The position numbers were made by a program, and so were the translations under genes. Below are positions 1-6,954 of a stretch of DNA of 14,497 nt, piece by piece (the first letter of the stretch is position 1; every line of letters begins with the position of its first letter). Origin of the DNA: LMUY01 sp964245495 (GTDB lineage: Bacteria; Pseudomonadota; Alphaproteobacteria; Acetobacterales; Acetobacteraceae). The notes under the pieces are model-generated. The model ran no database searches. It was not told where the DNA came from and was given only the letters and a program-made list of their open reading frames with translations. The DNA is taken from assembly GCA_964245495.1 (NCBI GenBank), contig CAXTNC010000075.1, positions 1 to 14,497 on the forward strand, written 5' to 3'.

Positions 1-42
1 AACGGAACCACACACTTCCAAATCACCGTGCCGTCCCAGTAA
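1..42 (+). CDS. Possible 3' end of an upstream gene (partial)
   Basis: Frame 1 is open from the window edge to a TAA at 40-42 and reads NGTTHFQITVPSQ. The alternating polar/hydrophobic pattern would suit the last beta strand of a protein, and a GC-rich inverted repeat follows the stop. Thirteen codons are too few to identify a family, and an open frame this short can occur by chance, so this is only a possible gene end. Confidence 0.25.
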   Translation, partial: NGTTHFQITVPSQ

Positions 43-54
43 GCCGCCCAAGGC

Positions 55-102
55 CCGGGACGGGTCGGGCACGCCCTGGCGTGCTCCGCAGGCCTGTCCC
101 GG
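55..102. terminator. GC-rich nested inverted repeat between convergent genes
   Basis: An outer 7-bp stem (CCGGGAC at 55-61 with GTCCCGG at 96-102) encloses a tight hairpin (GCACGC at 69-74, loop CCTG, GCGTGC at 79-84). It lies just beyond the stop codon of the minus-strand permease and just after the possible gene end at 42, where a two-way terminator would be expected. No T-tract follows on either strand, so it is not a canonical intrinsic terminator; it could equally be an RNA 3'-end structure. Confidence 0.35.
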
Positions 103-122
103 ACGGGCCCTCGATCGCGGTT

Positions 123-2051
123 TCAGCCGCCCGCCTCCTCCTCCGCCAACGCCGCCCCTGGCAGGGGAGGGTTCAGCTGCCAAGGCACCCCGATCACTGC
201 CAGTTCCGGGCCGCCGTCGCGCAGCAGCGCCACCCGCAGCCGCCGCTCCCGGTGCGTGTGCATCGCCGCCTCCCACCAGCGCCGCTCGACCAGCTGGGGC
301 AGCACCACGGCCACTGATCCGCCAGGCTCGCGCGCATCCTGCTCGGCGATCAGCCGGAGCAGCGGGGCCAGCACGCTGCGGTATTGCGACGTTTGCACCA
401 CCAGCCGGGGCGGCGGCAGGCCCGCCGCCCGCGCCGGGCTGGCCACGCAGTGCTCCCATTCGCCGCGCAGGTTCTTCTCGTGCTCCTCGGCGTCCGGGCC
501 TTCCAGCTCGGTGCAGTGCAGCGCCGTCACGTCGGAGGACAGCCCCATGGCGAACGCCACCGCCTTCTGCGCCACCCGGTCCCAGCGGCTGATCGGGATC
601 AGCAAGCAGGGCGCCCGCGGCGGGTGCAGGCGCAGCGGCGCGTCCCGGCCTTGCAGCAGCTGGCGGTCCAGGCCGGCATAGTACCGGTGCACCAGGTGCA
701 GCGCCCCCCAGGCCGCGGGGATCACCAGCACCGTCAGCCAGGCGCCTTCGGTGAACTTGGCCACCAGGATGATCGCCAAAGCGGCCGTGGTGGCGACGGC
801 GCCGATGCCGTTGACTGCCAGCCGAACCTGGTCCGCCCGCCCGGCGCCCTGCCGCCGCCAATGCGACGCCATGCCGAACTGCGACAAGCTGAACGACAGG
901 AAGGCGCCGACGGCGAACAGCGGGATCAGCCGGTCGGTGATGCCGCCGAACGCCGCCAGCAGCAGCCCCGCGCCGGCAGCGAGGAACAGGATGCCCGCCG
1001 TGTACACCAGCCGCCGCCCCGGCAGCGCGAACGCCACGGGGAGGTAGCCGTCGCTCGCCACCTGCCGGCACAGCCGGGGGAACCCCACGAAGGAGGTGTT
1101 GGCCGACAGGCACAGCACCGCCAGCACGCTGCCGATCGTCACGTAGTACAGCCAGCCGCGCCCGTGCACCGCCGACACCAGCTGGGACAGCACGCTCTGG
1201 TAACCCGGCTTGGTCTGGTCCATGGCGCCCACGTGGTAGGTGGTGCAAAGGTAAGCGATGCCGGCCAGCAGCAGCCCCAGCACGGCCACGATGGCGGCCA
1301 GCGTGCCATGGGCGTGACGCGCGCGCGGCTCGCGGAACGCGCCCACGCCGTTGCTGACCGCCTCCACCCCGGTCATCGCCGTGCACCCGGCCGCGAAGGC
1401 GCGCAGCAGCAGCCACAGGCTGGGCGCGGCAGCGGCCTGCGGCAGGACAGGCGGCGGGATGACGGGCGCCGCCCCCATCGCGGCCTTCCACGCGCCCGCC
1501 AGCAGGATGCCGCCCAGGGAGGCGATGAACAGGTAGGTCGGCACGCCGAACGCCAGGCCCGACTCCTTGGTGCCGCGCAGGTTCACCAGCGTGACCACCG
1601 CCAGCACGAGGAGGCACAGCGGCAGCGTGTAGGCCTGCGCCGCCGGCACGGCGGAGGTGAAGGCGCCGACGCCCGCCGAGATGCCGACCGCCACGTTCAG
1701 CATGTAATCCACCATCAGGGCCGCCGCCGCCAGCAGCCCCGCGTTCTCCCCCAGGTTCTCCTTCGCCACCGTGTAGGAGCCGCCGTTGGACGGGTAGGCG
1801 GCGATCGTCTGCCAGTAGGAGAAGAACAGCACCGCCAGCAGCAGCAGGATGACCGCCGTGACCGGCCCGATGATGCCGAGGCCCGCCGCCCCCAGCGGCG
1901 CCAGCACGGTCAGCGCCGCTTCCGGCCCGTAGGCGGCGGAGCCAAGCCCGTCCAGCCCCATGGCCGGCACGCCTTCCAGCACGCCGATCTTGCCCTGGCC
2001 CGCTTCCCGGTTGGCGAGCGTGCGGCCGAGCAGCGAACGCGACAATGACAC
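123..2051 (-). CDS. APC-superfamily permease, KimA/YdaO-like (probable K+ or amino-acid transporter)
   Basis: A 642-residue polytopic inner-membrane protein. Residues about 30-475 form roughly twelve hydrophobic segments. The first contains GLDGLGSAAYGPEA, matching the unwound TM1 signature of APC permeases of the KimA/YdaO branch, and YPSNGGSYTVAKENLG is the usual loop/TM3 region. About 165 residues at the C terminus are soluble (starting near APCLLIPISRWDRV) and look like a USP-like cytoplasmic domain, as in KimA of Bacillus subtilis, a high-affinity K+ importer about 600 residues long. The start is GTG at 2051, chosen because GGGAGG lies 8 nt upstream. The nearest gene behind it on the same strand is arfB, 61 nt away, so the two may be co-transcribed. 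The APC fold and membrane location are secure; K+ rather than amino-acid transport is inferred from the long C-terminal domain. Confidence 0.85.
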   Translation of the reverse strand: MSLSRSLLGRTLANREAGQGKIGVLEGVPAMGLDGLGSAAYGPEAALTVLAPLGAAGLGIIGPVTAVILLLLAVLFFSYWQTIAAYPSNGGSYTVAKENLGENAGLLAAAALMVDYMLNVAVGISAGVGAFTSAVPAAQAYTLPLCLLVLAVVTLVNLRGTKESGLAFGVPTYLFIASLGGILLAGAWKAAMGAAPVIPPPVLPQAAAAPSLWLLLRAFAAGCTAMTGVEAVSNGVGAFREPRARHAHGTLAAIVAVLGLLLAGIAYLCTTYHVGAMDQTKPGYQSVLSQLVSAVHGRGWLYYVTIGSVLAVLCLSANTSFVGFPRLCRQVASDGYLPVAFALPGRRLVYTAGILFLAAGAGLLLAAFGGITDRLIPLFAVGAFLSFSLSQFGMASHWRRQGAGRADQVRLAVNGIGAVATTAALAIILVAKFTEGAWLTVLVIPAAWGALHLVHRYYAGLDRQLLQGRDAPLRLHPPRAPCLLIPISRWDRVAQKAVAFAMGLSSDVTALHCTELEGPDAEEHEKNLRGEWEHCVASPARAAGLPPPRLVVQTSQYRSVLAPLLRLIAEQDAREPGGSVAVVLPQLVERRWWEAAMHTHRERRLRVALLRDGGPELAVIGVPWQLNPPLPGAALAEEEAGG

Positions 2052-2112
2052 CGAAGCAGCCTCCCGGACGGACCCGGCGTTCTCTACCCCGCAGCCGCCC
2101 TCCGGTCGCCCA

Positions 2113-2538
2113 TTAATCCCCCTCAGGCCGGGCGCGTCCGCGTTTCACCGCGGCGCGTGACGTTTTGGCATCCAGCCGCCGCCGCTTGCTGGCCAGGGTG
2201 GGGCGGGTCTTCACCCGGAACGCCGGCGGCTCGGCGGCCTCGCGGATCAGCTCCGCCAGCCGCTCGCGCGCGTCCGCCCGGTTGCGCTCCTGAGTGCGGA
2301 AGCGGCTGGCCGAAATGAGCAGCGCGCCGTCCGCCGTCATGCGCCGCCCCGCCAGGGCGGCGAGCTGGGACAGCACGGCCGGGCTGAGTGCCGCTGAACG
2401 GGCCGCGTCGAAGCGCAGCTGCACGGCGGTCGCCACCTTGTTGACGTTCTGCCCGCCGGGTCCGCCGGCGGTGATGAAGCGCTCTTCCAGCTCGGACTCG
2501 TCGAGCTCGATGCGCGCGTTGATGCGGAGGGCGGCCAT
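2113..2538 (-). CDS. arfB: Alternative ribosome-rescue factor B (peptidyl-tRNA hydrolase ArfB/YaeJ)
   Basis: A 141-residue protein, the usual length of the family. It carries the release-factor catalytic loop, ITAGGPGGQNVNK at residues 22-34, with the GGQ at 28-30 that hydrolyses peptidyl-tRNA. The C-terminal tail from about residue 107 is rich in Lys and Arg (RVKTRPTLASKRRRLDAK). In the characterised E. coli protein such a tail occupies the empty mRNA channel, so the enzyme frees ribosomes stalled on non-stop messages without needing a stop codon. It lacks the codon-recognition domains of RF1/RF2, which rules out a full-length release factor. The start is ATG at 2538; no strong Shine-Dalgarno sequence precedes it, but the N terminus aligns well with family members. 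It lies upstream of the permease gene on the same strand and diverges from the PEP-CTERM gene. Confidence 0.93.
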   Translation of the reverse strand: MAALRINARIELDESELEERFITAGGPGGQNVNKVATAVQLRFDAARSAALSPAVLSQLAALAGRRMTADGALLISASRFRTQERNRADARERLAELIREAAEPPAFRVKTRPTLASKRRRLDAKTSRAAVKRGRARPEGD

Positions 2539-2591
2539 TCGTGCATGGTAGCGCCCGCGTGGGCGGAGGGCCTCATCCTCCTTGCATGTTC

Positions 2592-2618
2592 CATCGTGAT
2601 GACGACTAGATCACGGTG
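2592..2618. promoter_or_regulatory. Inverted repeat upstream of the PEP-CTERM gene (possible operator or leader hairpin)
   Basis: CATCGTGAT (2592-2600) and ATCACGGTG (2610-2618) are inverted copies separated by 9 bp, with eight of nine positions complementary and the ninth a G-T pair. The repeat sits in the 109-bp divergent gap between arfB and the PEP-CTERM gene, ending 29 nt before the latter's ATG. Its spacing and symmetry would suit a dimeric repressor site or a 5'-leader hairpin. A TTGCAT at 2582-2587 could be a -35 element, but no convincing -10 is visible. Confidence 0.35.
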
Positions 2619-2647
2619 CCGCAATCGCACCGAAACGAGGACGAACC

Positions 2648-3616
2648 ATGCGCGCCTTCCTGCTCGCCAACACTGCGGCGCTGGCCCTTGCCGCGTCCAT
2701 CGGCACGGCCGCAGCGGCGCCGATCACGTTCGGCTTCACCGGCGGCTTCCAAACCTTCGTGGCGCCGGAAGCCGGCCTCTACGCCATCGTCGCCTCCGGC
2801 GCCCAGGGAGGCACCGGCAGCTTCACGGCCCGCGGTGGCCTGGGCGCGCAGGTCGGCGGCGACTTCCTGCTCGCCGGCGGCGAGGCGTTGCAGATTGCCG
2901 TCGGCGGCGCCGGCGGCAACGCGCAGCCATCCGGAGTCTATTTCTCTGCCGGCGGCGGCGGCGGGACCTTCGTGGTCGGGCCTGGCAGCACGCCTTTGCT
3001 GGTCGCAGGCGGCGGCGGCGGCGCGAGCAATAGCCGGGGCGGCGGCGGCCTGCCCGGAACGGCAGGCGGCGCCTACGTTGTTGGCTTCCCAGACCTTCCC
3101 AACCCTGGCGACAGCGCCCCCGGAACGAACGGCGGCGGAGGCGGCAGCTCAGGCGGCGCCGGGGGCGGGGGCGGCTTCGACGGACCCGGCCGGGACGCAA
3201 GCGCGACGGCGTTCAGCCCTCTCGCCCCTGGCGGCGATGGCTTCCCCAGCCTCGCGGGAGGCATCGCCGCCCTGGGCGACGGCAATGGGGGCTTTGGCGG
3301 CGGTGGCGCTGGCGGCGAGTTTGGCGGCGGTGGAGGCGGCGGCTTCAGCGGCGGCGCCGGCGCCGCTGAAGGGTTCGGCGGCGGCGGCGGCGGCTCGTTC
3401 GACAGCGGCGGCAACCCCACCTTCAGCCCCGCCGGACTCTTCGGCGGCTACGGCTACGCCGATTACGGAAGCGCTGGCGGCGTGAACGCCGGCGACGGCT
3501 CGGTGGCCATCACCTTCCTGGGCGATGCTGTGTCGGTCCCGGAGCCGGCCACCCTGTTCGTGCTCGGCCTCGGCCTTGCCGGCCTGCTCGCGGCGCGCCG
3601 GCATCGGGCGTGCTGA
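2648..3616 (+). CDS. Secreted glycine-rich PEP-CTERM protein with ALK/LTK-type glycine-rich domain
   Basis: A 322-residue exported protein. Residues 1 to about 24 are a Sec signal peptide ending in TAAAAP. The C terminus is a complete PEP-CTERM sorting signal: VPEPAT, a hydrophobic stretch (LFVLGLGLAGLLAA) and a basic end (RRHR). Exosortases cleave such signals and move the protein to the cell surface or matrix; none is encoded here. From about residue 27 the body follows the pattern of the glycine-rich domain of ALK/LTK receptors and many bacterial proteins (Pfam Gly_rich as I recall it): FTGGFQTFVAPEAGLYAIVA, then GAQGG, LLAGGEALQIAVGGAGG and PLLVAGGGGGA, followed by long Gly runs. ATG at 2648 has GAGG 7 nt upstream. 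The gene contains a (GGC)6 tract and an 11-bp inverted repeat. The cell-surface role is family knowledge; ligand or partner is unknown. Substrate status is well supported. Confidence 0.85.
   Translation: MRAFLLANTAALALAASIGTAAAAPITFGFTGGFQTFVAPEAGLYAIVASGAQGGTGSFTARGGLGAQVGGDFLLAGGEALQIAVGGAGGNAQPSGVYFSAGGGGGTFVVGPGSTPLLVAGGGGGASNSRGGGGLPGTAGGAYVVGFPDLPNPGDSAPGTNGGGGGSSGGAGGGGGFDGPGRDASATAFSPLAPGGDGFPSLAGGIAALGDGNGGFGGGGAGGEFGGGGGGGFSGGAGAAEGFGGGGGGSFDSGGNPTFSPAGLFGGYGYADYGSAGGVNAGDGSVAITFLGDAVSVPEPATLFVLGLGLAGLLAARRHRAC
3343..3371. repeat. 11-bp perfect inverted repeat inside the PEP-CTERM gene
   Basis: CTTCAGCGGCG (3343-3353) and CGCCGCTGAAG (3361-3371) are exact reverse complements separated by seven bases, so the coding strand can form an 11-bp GC-rich hairpin. 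It is immediately followed by six tandem GGC codons at 3377-3394. It could be a by-product of Gly/Ala-rich coding, but the outer CTTCAG/CTGAAG pair is not forced by Gly codons. Confidence 0.6.
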
Positions 3617-3671
3617 CCGTGGCGGCCTGCGCCCTTCCGCATTGACCCCTGCGCGCGTCCAGCCACGATTC

Positions 3672-3680
3672 GAGCGCAAG
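3672..3680 (+). promoter_or_regulatory. Candidate Ada box upstream of ada
   Basis: The sequence GAGCGCAAG at 3672-3680 resembles the Ada-binding core of the E. coli ada promoter (AAAGCGCAAG as I recall it), with one substituted A in the eight-base AAAGCGCA core. It lies 66 nt upstream of the chosen ada start, a reasonable place for an activator site. A related GAGCGC recurs at 3686-3691. E. coli Ada activates its own gene after methylation of its N-terminal Cys; whether this protein does the same is inference. Confidence 0.3.
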
Positions 3681-3746
3681 GAACGGAGCGCCCCGAGGCC
3701 ACGACCAGCTTACGCCCGGCGTGCGATGAAGCAGGAGGCGGCAGTG

Positions 3747-4823
3747 ATGGCGGCCATGACCAGCCCGGCCCAGGACGGAACCGCGGTCCGGCGCGATCCG
3801 CGCTGGGCGCGAGTCGCCGCCCGCGACAAGGGCGCAGACGGCCTGTTCTGGTACGCCGTGGCGACGACAGGCGTGTACTGCCGCCCCTCCTGCCCCTCGC
3901 GCCCGGCCAACCCGAGGAACGTCCGCTTCTTCGCCGCGCCCGCCGCAGCGGAAGCAGCAGGGTTCCGCCCGTGCCGCCGCTGCAACCCGAACGGCTTGTC
4001 GATCCAGGCTGAAAATGCCGTCATCGTCGCCAAGGCTTGCCGCTCGATCGAGCAAGCGGGGCAGCCGCCCTCCCTTGCCGCCTTGGCCGCTGCCGCGGAC
4101 CTCAGCCCGTCCCATTTCCACCGCCTGTTCAAGTCCGCCACCGGCGTCACGCCCAAGGCCTACGCCGATGCGTGCCGCGCGGCGCGGGTGCGGCAGGAAC
4201 TGGGCGCGGCCGGCAGCGTGACCCAGGCCATCTACGGCGCCGGGTTCCAGTCCAACGGACGGTTCTACGCGGCCTCGGCCAGCCTGCTGGGCATGACGCC
4301 GGGCCGCTACCGCTCCGGCGGGGCGGGGGAGGAGCTGCGCTTCGCCGTCGGCCAATGCTTCCTGGGCGCCATCCTGGTCGCGGCCAGCGGCAAGGGGGTC
4401 GCGGCCATCCTGCTCGGCGATGACCCGGACGCCTTGGCGCGGGACCTGCAAGACCGTTTCCCCCGGGCGAGCCTCATCGGCGGCGACGCCGGGTTCGAGG
4501 CGCTGGTGGCGCAGGCCGTGGGCCTCGTCGAGGCGCCAGGGCTGGGATTGGACCTGCCGCTGGACGTGCGCGGCACCGCGTTCCAGCAGCGCGTCTGGCA
4601 GGCGCTGCGCGGCATCCCACCCGGCGAAACCGCGAGCTACGCGAAGATCGCCGCCCGCATCGGCGCACCCGGCGCGGTGCGTGCGGTGGGAGCTGCCTGC
4701 GCCGCCAACGCGCTGGCGGTGGCCATCCCCTGCCACCGCGTGGTGCGCAGCGACGGCGCCCTGTCCGGCTACCGCTGGGGCGTCGAGCGCAAGCGGGCGC
4801 TGCTGGCGCGGGAGGCCGGCTAG
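3747..4823 (+). CDS. ada: Ada: methyl-responsive transcription activator / O6-methylguanine-DNA methyltransferase
   Basis: A 358-residue protein with the full three-part Ada layout (E. coli Ada is 354). Residues about 17-85 are the zinc-bound methyl-phosphotriester domain with four Cys ligands visible at 45, 49 (GVYCRPSC), 76 and 79 (FRPCRRC); Cys45 should be the residue methylated to switch on the activator. Residues about 88-185 are an AraC-type helix-turn-helix region (LAALAAAADLSPSHFHRLF). The C-terminal half is the suicidal alkyltransferase with the active-site motif IPCHRVV, Cys329. It repairs O6-methylguanine, O4-methylthymine and phosphotriesters. The frame is open further upstream, but ATG 3747 has AGGAGG 8 nt before it; ATG 3726 and GTG 3744 are alternatives. 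A candidate Ada box lies upstream. Its stop overlaps that of the convergent acyltransferase gene within the tetranucleotide CTAG. Confidence 0.95.
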   Translation: MAAMTSPAQDGTAVRRDPRWARVAARDKGADGLFWYAVATTGVYCRPSCPSRPANPRNVRFFAAPAAAEAAGFRPCRRCNPNGLSIQAENAVIVAKACRSIEQAGQPPSLAALAAAADLSPSHFHRLFKSATGVTPKAYADACRAARVRQELGAAGSVTQAIYGAGFQSNGRFYAASASLLGMTPGRYRSGGAGEELRFAVGQCFLGAILVAASGKGVAAILLGDDPDALARDLQDRFPRASLIGGDAGFEALVAQAVGLVEAPGLGLDLPLDVRGTAFQQRVWQALRGIPPGETASYAKIAARIGAPGAVRAVGAACAANALAVAIPCHRVVRSDGALSGYRWGVERKRALLAREAG

Positions 4824-5860
4824 CCAGGCCGCCGCACCCTGGCCTTCAGCCGCGCCGTCATTCCCTGCGGCGACCAGCGGGGCATCAGCGTCAGCCAGTG
4901 CAGCGTCTCGGCGGAGCTGGCCAGGCTGGTCTTGTAGCGGTCCGCGCCGCCCAGGAAGTCATACACGGCGCATCCTTCCCGCGCGTAACGCTCGATCGCC
5001 AGCATGTGGCAGGTCATCCCCGGCTTGCCGTGCGGCGGGGCGTTCGCGTAGTCGAACCCGCTTTGGTAGGCGCAGACCCGGCCGCGGTGCACGAAGCCGT
5101 GCAGGTAGCCGACCACTCTCTCGCCCGCCGTGATGCGGAGCAGGTCCACCGCCTCCGTGCGGTCGATCAGCGCGTGGTGGAACCGGGTGAAGCTCTCTTC
5201 GGCGAACGCGCCCGGCTTGCCCCGCGCGGTCCAGGCTGCCTGGTGCAGCGCCGCCAGCGCGCGCAGGAACTCGTGCCGCTGCCCCGCCGTCTCCGCCCGG
5301 ATGACCTGCAACGGGCCGACCTCCCCGTAGCGCCGGGCGGAGCGGCGCAGCTGGTGGCGGGTGTTGGCGCTCAGCCGGGCGAGATGGTCGCCCTTCAAGT
5401 CAAGCACGGGCGCCGTCCGGGTCTGCGACACGATGGCGGCGCGCATGGCCTGCGCCGTTTCCGCCTGGCCCTGGCCCAGCCCGCTCAGCGTGAGGATGCG
5501 GCCCCCCTCGGCGGCAGCGGCCAGGCAATGCCGCAGCGCTCCGCGGTCCGCCGGGTCGCACAGCGCGCCGCTGCGCTCGATGAACACGCTGTCCCATTCG
5601 GCCCGGCCCGTCTCGGCCAGCCAAAGCCGGTCGGGCGTCCAGGGCCAGCGGCCCCGCCGCCGGTTGAACAGGGCCAGGGCCACGACCGGTCCGTCCCGCC
5701 GGGTCTCGACCAGCACCGGGTCGTCGCAGCGCAGCTCCGCCAGGCAGCCGACCCAGGCCCAGCTCTGGAAGAACGAGCACTCCACCTGCGCTTCCAGCGC
5801 CTGCCATCGCGCGCCCAATGCCGCCAGGTCGGCCGGCGCTTCTATGCTGCTTGTCAACAC
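4820..5860 (-). CDS. FemAB/BioF2-like GNAT N-acyltransferase (first copy)
   Basis: A 346-residue protein of the Acetyltransf_6 (BioF2-like/CelD) group. The N-terminal half has SFFQSWAWVGCL and the C-terminal GNAT-like half has RLSANTRHQLRRSARR, GERVVGYLHGFVHRGRV and the hallmark YDFLGGADRYK at residues 300-310. Members use acyl-CoA or aminoacyl donors to modify amino sugars or cell-wall/exopolysaccharide precursors, and related proteins accompany exosortase/PEP-CTERM polysaccharide loci. No signal peptide or membrane helix is visible, so it should be cytoplasmic. The start is GTG 5860, with TTG 5857 equally possible; no strong Shine-Dalgarno sequence is present. It diverges from the deacetylase gene across 86 bp. 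It shares the D-F-x-x-G-x-D-x-Y-K ending with the gene at 8995-10038, but otherwise the two are quite different. The substrate cannot be told from sequence. Confidence 0.82.
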   Translation of the reverse strand: MLTSSIEAPADLAALGARWQALEAQVECSFFQSWAWVGCLAELRCDDPVLVETRRDGPVVALALFNRRRGRWPWTPDRLWLAETGRAEWDSVFIERSGALCDPADRGALRHCLAAAAEGGRILTLSGLGQGQAETAQAMRAAIVSQTRTAPVLDLKGDHLARLSANTRHQLRRSARRYGEVGPLQVIRAETAGQRHEFLRALAALHQAAWTARGKPGAFAEESFTRFHHALIDRTEAVDLLRITAGERVVGYLHGFVHRGRVCAYQSGFDYANAPPHGKPGMTCHMLAIERYAREGCAVYDFLGGADRYKTSLASSAETLHWLTLMPRWSPQGMTARLKARVRRPG

Positions 5861-5946
5861 AGTGCGGCTAAACCTGCCCGGCTTCCTGAGCGCATCGGGC
5901 CTTGCCCGGCGGCGCGCAGCCGTTATGACCGGGTGAGGTGCTTGCC

Positions 5947-6954
5947 ATGTTCGCCAACGTCGTCCCCTCCGTCCCCGTGTCCAACCGTCCCGTCTGCGCC
6001 CTGGCCGTGGACGCGGAGGAGGACTTCGACTGGGACCAGCCCGTGCCGTTCACGGATTATTCCACGAGATGCATGAAGAATGTCCGCGTGCTGCAAGAGA
6101 TCGTGGGGGCCTACGGCGTCGTGCCCACCTACCTGCTCACCTACCCCGTACTGGAGGACGAGGACGTGGTCCACATCCTGCGCCGCCAGCTGCGCCGGGG
6201 CGAGTGCGAGGTCGGCGTGCAGCTGCACCCGTGGGTCAACCCGCCGTTCGAGCCGGAGGACGCGCGGAGCGGGCACGCCACCTCCTTTTCCGGCAATCTT
6301 CCGCCCGGGCTGGAGGAGCGCAAGCTGGTCCGGCTCAAGCAGCGCTTCATCGAGCGCTTCGGCATCGAGCCGCGCATCTACCGCGCCGGGCGCTACGGCC
6401 TCGGCCGCGGCACGGCGGCCCTGCTGGAGAAGCACGGCTTCGCCATCGACGCCAGCATGGCGCCCCGCACCACCGCCGCCGACGAGGGCGGGCCGGACTA
6501 CGGCGGCCAGGACTACCAGGTGTTCTGGTTCGGCGAGCGCCGCCGGCTGCTGGAAGTGCCGCTTTGCCGCAGCGTGGTCGGCTGGGGCGGGCGGCTGGCC
6601 GCCCCAGCCTACCGCGCGCTGGCGACGCCGGGGCTGACCCGGCTGCACGTGCCCGGCATCGTCACCCGGCTGCGCTTCGCCGAGCGCATCACCCTCTCGC
6701 CCGAGGGCAATGACGTGCGGGCCATGCTGCGGCTGGTGCGGCACCTGCGCGGCCGGGGGCAGACCGTGTTCGTGCTCAGCTTCCACAGCTCCTCGCTCGA
6801 CGTGGGCCGCAGCCCGTACGTCCGCACCCGGGCGGAGCTGCACGCCTTCTACGACCGGCTTTCGGCCGTGCTGCACGCCATGGCCGCCACCATGGGATTC
6901 GAGTTCGCGAGCCTGGCCCAACTGCCGGCCCGGCTGCGGGAGGCGTCCGTTTGA
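5947..6954 (+). CDS. Polysaccharide deacetylase, WalW-like (NodB-type fold)
   Basis: A 335-residue cytoplasmic protein. The first NodB motif is seen as LAVDAEEDFDWD (Asp22, Glu25, Asp26), the metal-site His as VQLHPWVNPP (His94), and a RIYRAGRYGLG block and an FHSSSLDVGRSPYVRT block follow. These are characteristic of WalW-like deacetylases, which remove N-acetyl groups from sugars in surface polysaccharide synthesis. The second His of the classical HxxxH motif is not obvious (it reads HPWVN), which is usual for this branch as I recall it. The frame is open from a GTG at 5938, but ATG 5947 is preferred because GTGAGG ends 8 nt before it. The stop codon overlaps the start of the glycosyltransferase gene (TTGA), implying co-translation. 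Specific sugar unknown. Confidence 0.82.
   Translation: MFANVVPSVPVSNRPVCALAVDAEEDFDWDQPVPFTDYSTRCMKNVRVLQEIVGAYGVVPTYLLTYPVLEDEDVVHILRRQLRRGECEVGVQLHPWVNPPFEPEDARSGHATSFSGNLPPGLEERKLVRLKQRFIERFGIEPRIYRAGRYGLGRGTAALLEKHGFAIDASMAPRTTAADEGGPDYGGQDYQVFWFGERRRLLEVPLCRSVVGWGGRLAAPAYRALATPGLTRLHVPGIVTRLRFAERITLSPEGNDVRAMLRLVRHLRGRGQTVFVLSFHSSSLDVGRSPYVRTRAELHAFYDRLSAVLHAMAATMGFEFASLAQLPARLREASV

Noticed and set aside
384..2048. 554-codon plus-strand open frame antisense to the permease
   Set aside because: The translation is dominated by Arg, Gln, Pro, Gly and His with no family resemblance, as expected for the complement of a GC-rich gene.
3073..3420. Pro-rich minus-strand open frame inside the PEP-CTERM gene
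   Set aside because: Poly-Pro is just the complement of the GGC glycine codons (GCC/CCG/CCC) and there is no start signal.
5902..5929. Possible promoter TTGCCC-16-TATGAC before the deacetylase
   Set aside because: Only four of six matches in each box, and the implied transcription start would fall on or after the ribosome site used by ATG 5947.
5923..6921. 332-codon minus-strand open frame antisense to the deacetylase
   Set aside because: Compositionally biased and without motifs, while the plus-strand frame carries clear deacetylase motifs.
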